Position numbers and translations under genes: made by a program
NCBI GenBank assembly: GCA_029532415.1
Contig: JAQOTA010000006.1
Coordinates: 62,001-126,000 of the forward strand
DNA length: 64,000 nt
Direction of reading: 5' to 3'
Source of the DNA: Marasmius tenuissimus
Lineage: Eukaryota > Basidiomycota > Agaricomycetes > Agaricales > Marasmiaceae
Shown: in pieces, positions 59,368 to 64,000 of the stretch
Layout: each line of letters starts with the position of its first letter
Numbering within the stretch: position 1 is the stretch's first letter
The notes under the pieces: generated by a model
What the model was told of the DNA's origin: nothing
Seen by the model: only the letters and a program-made list of their open reading frames with translations
Databases searched by the model: none

Positions 59368-60099
59368 CACGCGAAACGTAGTTTCGAGATTTTGGGAAAC
59401 GAGTCGCTTGTACGAGAAAGAATGGGAAAGATCAGGATGAGAGACATGGAAGAAAACTGCATACCTCTCATTTTTTCCCCGGTGCCAGAGCGTTGAGCTA
59501 CCATACAGCCCTCCGTGTGACAGACGCGCGAAGCAGTTGAACTGGGTGTTGAAGTTGACGATGAAGGCCGTTAGAGCGACGTAGCTGTGATGATGGTCGC
59601 TTGGTGGACAATCTTGAGCAAATGAGGGGTTGGATGACCAGAAGTTTGAAGGGAAGAAGAGTTAATTCCGCACGGTTCATCCCCAGAAATTAGCTGCAGT
59701 TCGCCGCGGGATTCTTGTGATGAAATGGTTGCCTCAAGTCTAAAAAGAGTGGATTGGGAGGAATTTGGCTGGGAGAAACAACCAGAGGGCCGTCGAGCCA
59801 TCATCTATCTTGACGTGTATTTTCATCCTGCTTCTGGCCTTTCCTTCCGTGCCCAAATCGACGCGCTAGATAAGCAAAGCAGTCGAATATATGATTTGTC
59901 AACGGGATTTCGAAGAAGAGAGGCCGAGGTCGCCCAAATCTACAGCGATTCTAGCCCGAGAAGTGGCTGTCAAATTAAACCGAGCCCGAAAGCAGGACCC
60001 AGCCTTGAAAATTTGAATTTTTAGAATGGGGTCCATGGGCGTCCGGACGAAGAGCTCAGCTCAGGGCATTCGAGTTGGTGGGCAAACCCGGACCGGAGA

Positions 60100-60119
60100 A
60101 TCTTATCTGAAGATAAGAT
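60100..60119. promoter_or_regulatory. Inverted GATA-type motif, unit 3
   Basis: ATCTTATCT, GA, AGATAAGAT. Perfect 9-base arms with a 2-base gap, about 130 bases before ATG 60249. Same arms as at 45452-45471. Confidence 0.6.
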
Positions 60120-60248
60120 GATAGACGCACCCCATGTTTTTCACACTCTTTCTTCTGCCCTCATCTTCGCTTTGCTTGTTACTCATGAACATCGAACATC
60201 TTCTCTCCTGCCGGCTTGGGCTTCCGATCTTCGCTCTCTGCAAAGGAA

Positions 60249-60651
60249 ATGGATAGAGTTGAGGCCGCCAATGATTTTGCCTGGCAGCTTAGGATACCGA
60301 ATCAACCAACATCAACCGTGACCCGAGGGTATGATTTCGAAAATGCATGGATAAGTGACCAGTTTGACGGAGAGCTCATGCTGGAGACATTATGGGAGGC
60401 TCGCCAGAAGCTGAGGAGCGGAGGACGAGATGGACGAAGGCAGGTGCGTCACACGTTGTTGATACCTGAGCCACACAAAACTCAACTTGATCTCTATCTA
60501 GCTTCATTATTAGGCTCTTGTCTGGTCCACTACGTCGCCAAAGAAGAACTCCGTAGTACTGCATGAAACTCGCGAAGATCCTCGTTGCCGGAATTCTGTC
60601 GTATCTCCAATCCCAATCAGGGTCCCTCACAAAAGGGGCCTTCGACCGTGA
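60249..60651 (+). CDS. Small two-exon hypothetical gene, array unit 3
   Basis: Exon 1 60249-60443, intron 60444-60513 (GTGCGT...TTAG), exon 2 60514-60651; 110 residues, phase closes. Product starts MDRVEAANDFAWQLRIP, contains YDFENAWISDQFDGELM and a basic end (SPIPIRVPHKRGLRP). Related exon-1 DNA survives at about 45.62-45.75 and 53.34-53.50 kb and related exon-2 DNA at about 53.63-53.76 kb, after an intron with the same GTGCGTC start. In unit 2 exon 2 carries TGA and TAG-type breaks. Unknown function. Lies 126 bases upstream of the small orphan gene on the same strand. Confidence 0.5.
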
Positions 60652-60658
60652 AACGGTC

Positions 60659-60666
60659 CATAAAAG
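60659..60666 (+). promoter_or_regulatory. TATA-like box of the small orphan gene
   Basis: CATAAAAG about 115 bases before ATG 60778. The 32523 gene has CATAAAAGACC at about the same distance, so the element is conserved between paralogues. Confidence 0.5.
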
Positions 60667-60777
60667 ACTTGCGTCCTCGTTACAGCTCTCATCAGCTCTT
60701 GAACTCGTACCGGCACCATCTCTCGAACGCTTTTGCTGGGCGCGTCTTCTCGCACGACAAATTGAAACCCAACCACA

Positions 60778-61170
60778 ATGTCACTTTACAACCTCACATC
60801 CGCTGCATCTTCCACCTCGTCCATCACGATTTCCACAAACACGTCGCCTACCCCTGAAACCATTCTCGCGATGTACGCTCACACCCAATTCGACTTTACC
60901 TCACCCCCATCCGGAGCTGCTTTACCACTCCCAGGTACCCGCCGAGTTCGTTCTGGGTCATTCAGCGAGCAACGAGGCTACGTATACAGCATCCAAATGG
61001 ACTCAACCAAGCCTGTCGGAGAAGCGAAAGTTGCAAAGGGCGAGCTTGAACCACGAGCTGGTGCTCTTCCTTGTCGTACTCGTCGGAAGGCCCAACTACA
61101 ACCCCAGATACCTGCACCTGTCGAGATCAAGGAGTCGAAGGAGTTCGAGTTGTTTGCTGACTTGGAATAG
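60778..61170 (+). CDS. Small orphan protein, intact array copy, 130 residues
   Basis: Single exon. MSLYNLTSAASSTSS, then LAMYAHTQFDFTSPP, GAALPLPGTRR, GSFSEQRGYVYSIQ, KVAKGELEPRAGALPCRTRR and EIKESKEFELFADLE. About 70-75 percent identical by eye to 32143-32523, with the C-terminal half best kept. One exchange of note is Cys for Arg in RAGALP(C/R)RTRR. It is the only intact copy of three in the tandem array. No signal peptide or membrane span. Role unknown. Confidence 0.75.
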   Translation: MSLYNLTSAASSTSSITISTNTSPTPETILAMYAHTQFDFTSPPSGAALPLPGTRRVRSGSFSEQRGYVYSIQMDSTKPVGEAKVAKGELEPRAGALPCRTRRKAQLQPQIPAPVEIKESKEFELFADLE

Positions 61171-61249
61171 TCACATGGAGGAGGGGTTTTGGCGACGCTT
61201 CGGGGAGGTGATCAATACATGCATCTACACGGGGTCGTTCTCGTCGTCG

Positions 61250-61830
61250 CTATGAAAGAAGCAGAGGCCTTCTGGCGGGACTAGGAGGAAAGACACGAAG
61301 TCGTCAGACTTCGCGGCTGTACAGGGTCGGACATAGGCGGGAAAGCATAAAGGATACCAACAGAGGAATCAAGAGCCTGCCTGTGGTCCTGGTGGACAGG
61401 TACCTGAACCGGTGCCGACAGTACCCACCGGCGATGAACTATCGGAAGTCTTGCTACCGTATCGGACCTGCATCGCAACCAACTACAGAATATTCCCCCC
61501 TTTTCCATACCTGTGTCGTGCGCAAAGTCTTGTTATATGCTAGACTTGTACCCCCGCACAGCTCACAGCCCCATCCCTCACGATCCTCACGCACATCGCA
61601 AACATAGCACATGTCTGTCGCCTCGAGCGTGGCCACATTTCCTTGACACCCTCTCCCCCATCGTCGTACTCCATCTGCTCCATGTCTTTCTTTGTCAATA
61701 AATGACATTATACTAGTAGCTACATCTGGCGTTTTGCTATTTCTGTTATTTCTAGTTGACAAACGAACGATGTGTACATTCGTTGCGAGCAAAGACTGAA
61801 TAAATAATATGACGTGGGTGTGAAATAGCG
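61250..61830 (+). pseudogene. Terminal SPT7 3' tail fragment
   Basis: Fourth SPT7 tail: AGGAGGAAAGACACGAAGTCG, AGCATAAAGGATACC, then the SPT7 3' flank with ACTAGTAGCTACATCTGGCG at 61713 and GTGGGTGTGAAATAGCG near 61807. Extends as far as the similarity at 39640, closing the array. Confidence 0.75.
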
Positions 61831-61849
61831 CTATTCGTGGCGATATGGA

Positions 61850-63089
61850 TCATAGGAGGAACGAAGAAGAGATGTTATCGTGGCTAAGGTGCTGAGCGCA
61901 AGAACGTCGTCTCCAGTGGGTGAGTCTGGACGTGAGAGGGGTGCTACACGAGAGGTTGGCTGGGGAAGTAACAGAGGTGGGGACGATCATGACGGACCGG
62001 GGAAGGTGAAAGTGATGAAGTGGTAGCGACGCGGACTGATATGGCTCTGGTGGAATACCAGGTAGCTGAGCTCACGAGTCAGTGATTGAGGCCAGATGAT
62101 ACTAAAAAGTAGGAAAACACACCGATCGTGGTTTGAACCTCTCTCGACCGCTATAATCTCGCCCTACTTTGCCTGACCTTCCACTCACAACTCCAGCTTT
62201 GAGACGTTGGCTTGACCTTCCTTGGCAGAGACTGTTGATAATCGCACTGGTTCGCGGCTTGTGCTTCTGGTCGACAGAAGTTGGAACGGGGGTGCCAAAC
62301 ACTTCTAAATCGGCTGATGGGAGTTCGACGAGATTGACGTCTTGGTGGTTCTGGTCTCAGAGCCGTGGAACCTCCGCTAACGGGTGAAGGAGGGAAGAAG
62401 GGGAAGAGGGGAATAAGCTGGACTAGATTGACTCGTTTTGATCGCGATGCTGCCTGTTCCAAGGGCCTGAGGAAGAGGTCGGCGAAGGACGAGGTGGAAG
62501 ACACTTTCTCTCAAGAAAGGTGGTGGATCCCGTCTAAACCCTCCCGAACTTGAATTATCCCCAGTCTAAAATCCGAAAGCCATCGCCGGGAAGTACCTGA
62601 GCTCAATCGAAAGCTGTCGTCGGACTTGTAAGCCCGCGCGTCATCCAAGGTGGTGTGTCATTCCTGGCTGTGTCGGTCGAAGAACGACAAAAGCACGAAT
62701 GCGTGCACCTCAAAACGAGCTGGTGAAGGGAGCGGGATTCCAACCGGTTCATATGGCCTAGCAAAATCCTCTGCGTCCACCTCGACATCCATATCCGCAT
62801 TCGCATCCGTGTTATGATACCGTTGATCTTCCCCACCCTCAACCCCCGAGCCAAATGTCGAAATCCACCTCGTAGAACTGACTGAACGTAACATCCTCGG
62901 GGCTTTGAAGGTATAAGCTTGCGACAGGTACAAGTGCCTTCTGAGGTTGAGGAGATTCGAGAAATCATCTTGTTTGTGAAGTACTGCAGGTGGTAAGAGC
63001 GATGACTGCTGGCGAGTAATGTGAGGGGGAAATGTCATTGAGGAGAGGTTGCGTCGTGGTAATTGATTCCTGGTCGGCACCAAAGTCAT
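61850..63089 (-). CDS. Possible multi-exon gene, unrecognised
   Basis: From ATG 63089 a 143-codon minus-strand frame encodes a Ser/Arg-rich start and an acidic stretch (ADMDVEVDAEDFARPYEP). A GTGCACGC donor after RFE and later short exons (SDDSFRLSS; then SSTSSFADLFLRPLEQ and LVQLIPLFPFFPPSPVSG; then KPRTSAIINSLCQGR) can be chained, but one junction needs an intron of only about 22 bases or a frame change. Either a decayed gene or a model I cannot resolve. No family seen. Confidence 0.25.
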
Positions 63090-64000
63090 TTTGCGGTAAC
63101 AACTGAGTGCTGACGAGTATGTGGACGGACAAGCCGCGGATGGTAGAGTTCATAATCGTACCACGAATCGTAGTCTTGGTGAGGGTTTGGGTACGGGCGC
63201 CTATATATATCATTTGACCGCAACCACCATGACTCCCTCTCGACAGAAGTCCGCCACCCGAAGTACTCAGAGGACAACGCATCACGCTTAAGACCTCAAA
63301 CTTGTGTTGGGATGCTAAATAGTGTGACCCCAGTAAGCACAGCGACAGCATACAGATATTTCCGGCATGCTCACTCAAACAGTTTAGTATGCATTCACAG
63401 ATAGCCCCAAAATCGCGATGGCTCGACCTATACGGAGAAGAGAAGGGCTCAGGGAAAGGCTATCTCAAATATTTATGAGGAAATGTGGGCCTTCCCGTAT
63501 TGGAGCCTGCTCGACGCGTTACTGACGAGCGGTTCTAGCACAGAAGTCTCAGAGCAAAACAAACGAAAGATTCACCGTGCTGACGGGCCCCATATCGATC
63601 TCAACCTTCATTAATTATCGCTTCAACCACTCGTTTGAAGGGGAATCAATGGCAGATACATTGGTTGAGCCGATCTGTTTGTACATTGCACCTCCACCCG
63701 CTCCGCACAAAGGCATTTGCACGGCTAGCTTTGCTTCCTAATCCTCCATACGTGTGGAAGCCCCAACTAGTTCCTCTCACCCTACTACTCGAAATCTTCT
63801 TCGTAACAAGACCCGGTGTCTGCATCCACAGATCACGTCGAAGCACCGTCCCATCCCGACTGACCACAACTGTAACTCAACGCCCGTCGCCTACTCGGTC
63901 AACACCTAAACCTCCAAAATATGATACGAACACCGGTGTCCGATGCACCCCTTGTTGCCCAAGACCGGTAATATCAACTTTCGACCGCCATGTAACCAAA
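63090..64000. other. No supported gene
   Basis: Minus-strand frames at 62965-63378 and 63646-63867 are open but have no recognisable product or splice partners. Confidence 0.35.

Larger units (their letters stand above)
54300..61250 (+). repeat. Tandem array unit 3
   Basis: SPT7 tail (54.33-54.66), then the membrane-protein gene (-) where units 1 and 2 have the agaric orphan gene, then spacer (58.9-60.2), the two-exon small gene at 60249 and the intact small orphan gene at 60778. Period to the next SPT7 tail about 6.95 kb. Confidence 0.62.

Noticed and set aside
60563..61255. 230-codon frame overlapping the small orphan gene in another frame, also open in the other copies
   Set aside because: Differences between the two intact copies sit mainly at third positions of the 60778 frame, not of this one; its openness follows from the Arg-rich codons of the real frame.
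1..64000. CRISPR array or bacterial operon structure
   Set aside because: No regularly spaced direct repeats, no ribosome binding sites; genes are intron-bearing and eukaryotic.

Overview
The window looks like nuclear DNA of a mushroom-forming basidiomycete (Agaricomycetes, probably Agaricales). Genes are dense and cut by many short introns of about 50-60 bases, almost all GT-AG. The repertoire fits that group: F-box proteins of agaric type, agaric-only hypothetical families, a KDZ transposase and a fungal Ty1/Copia element. No bacterial, organellar or viral segment was recognised. Gene models below were spliced by hand; where I say exon phases close, I checked frame across each junction.

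Region 1 (1-20.5 kb) is mobile and decayed. A Copia retrotransposon (2568-8869, GTCAG target duplication, LTRs differing at one base) sits inside an older reading frame, itself set in sequence littered with a CCTCCGAAG-type word. Next come a broken coiled-coil gene (10190-11156), a hypothetical gene of two related modules (about 11.86-13.51 kb, +), a small minus-strand gene with a 14-G run, and a KDZ transposase (14305-17994, -). The broken frames are mostly broken by in-frame TGA or TAA codons that fit C-to-T change, often CGA to TGA.

Region 2 (20.5-32.5 kb) is accessory but intact: a 13-exon multi-pass membrane protein with WW-like segments (+), two tandem F-box paralogues (-), and a 126-residue orphan protein (-).

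Region 3 (33.3-39.3 kb) is the conserved core: the proteasome lid subunit Rpn8/PSMD7 and the SAGA subunit Spt7 (bromodomain plus histone fold), both +.

Region 4 (39-61.8 kb) is a tandem array founded on the 3' end of SPT7. A unit made of SPT7 tail, an agaric orphan gene, a decayed spacer and the small orphan gene recurs three times with a 7-8 kb period, and a fourth SPT7 tail closes the array. Unit 1 carries the agaric orphan gene at 39.9-42.1 kb and unit 2 its paralogue at 47.1-49.4 kb. In unit 3 that place is taken by a second copy of the membrane-protein gene (55.0-58.2 kb, -). The small orphan gene is dead in units 1 and 2 and intact in unit 3. The last 2 kb hold at most one weak gene model.
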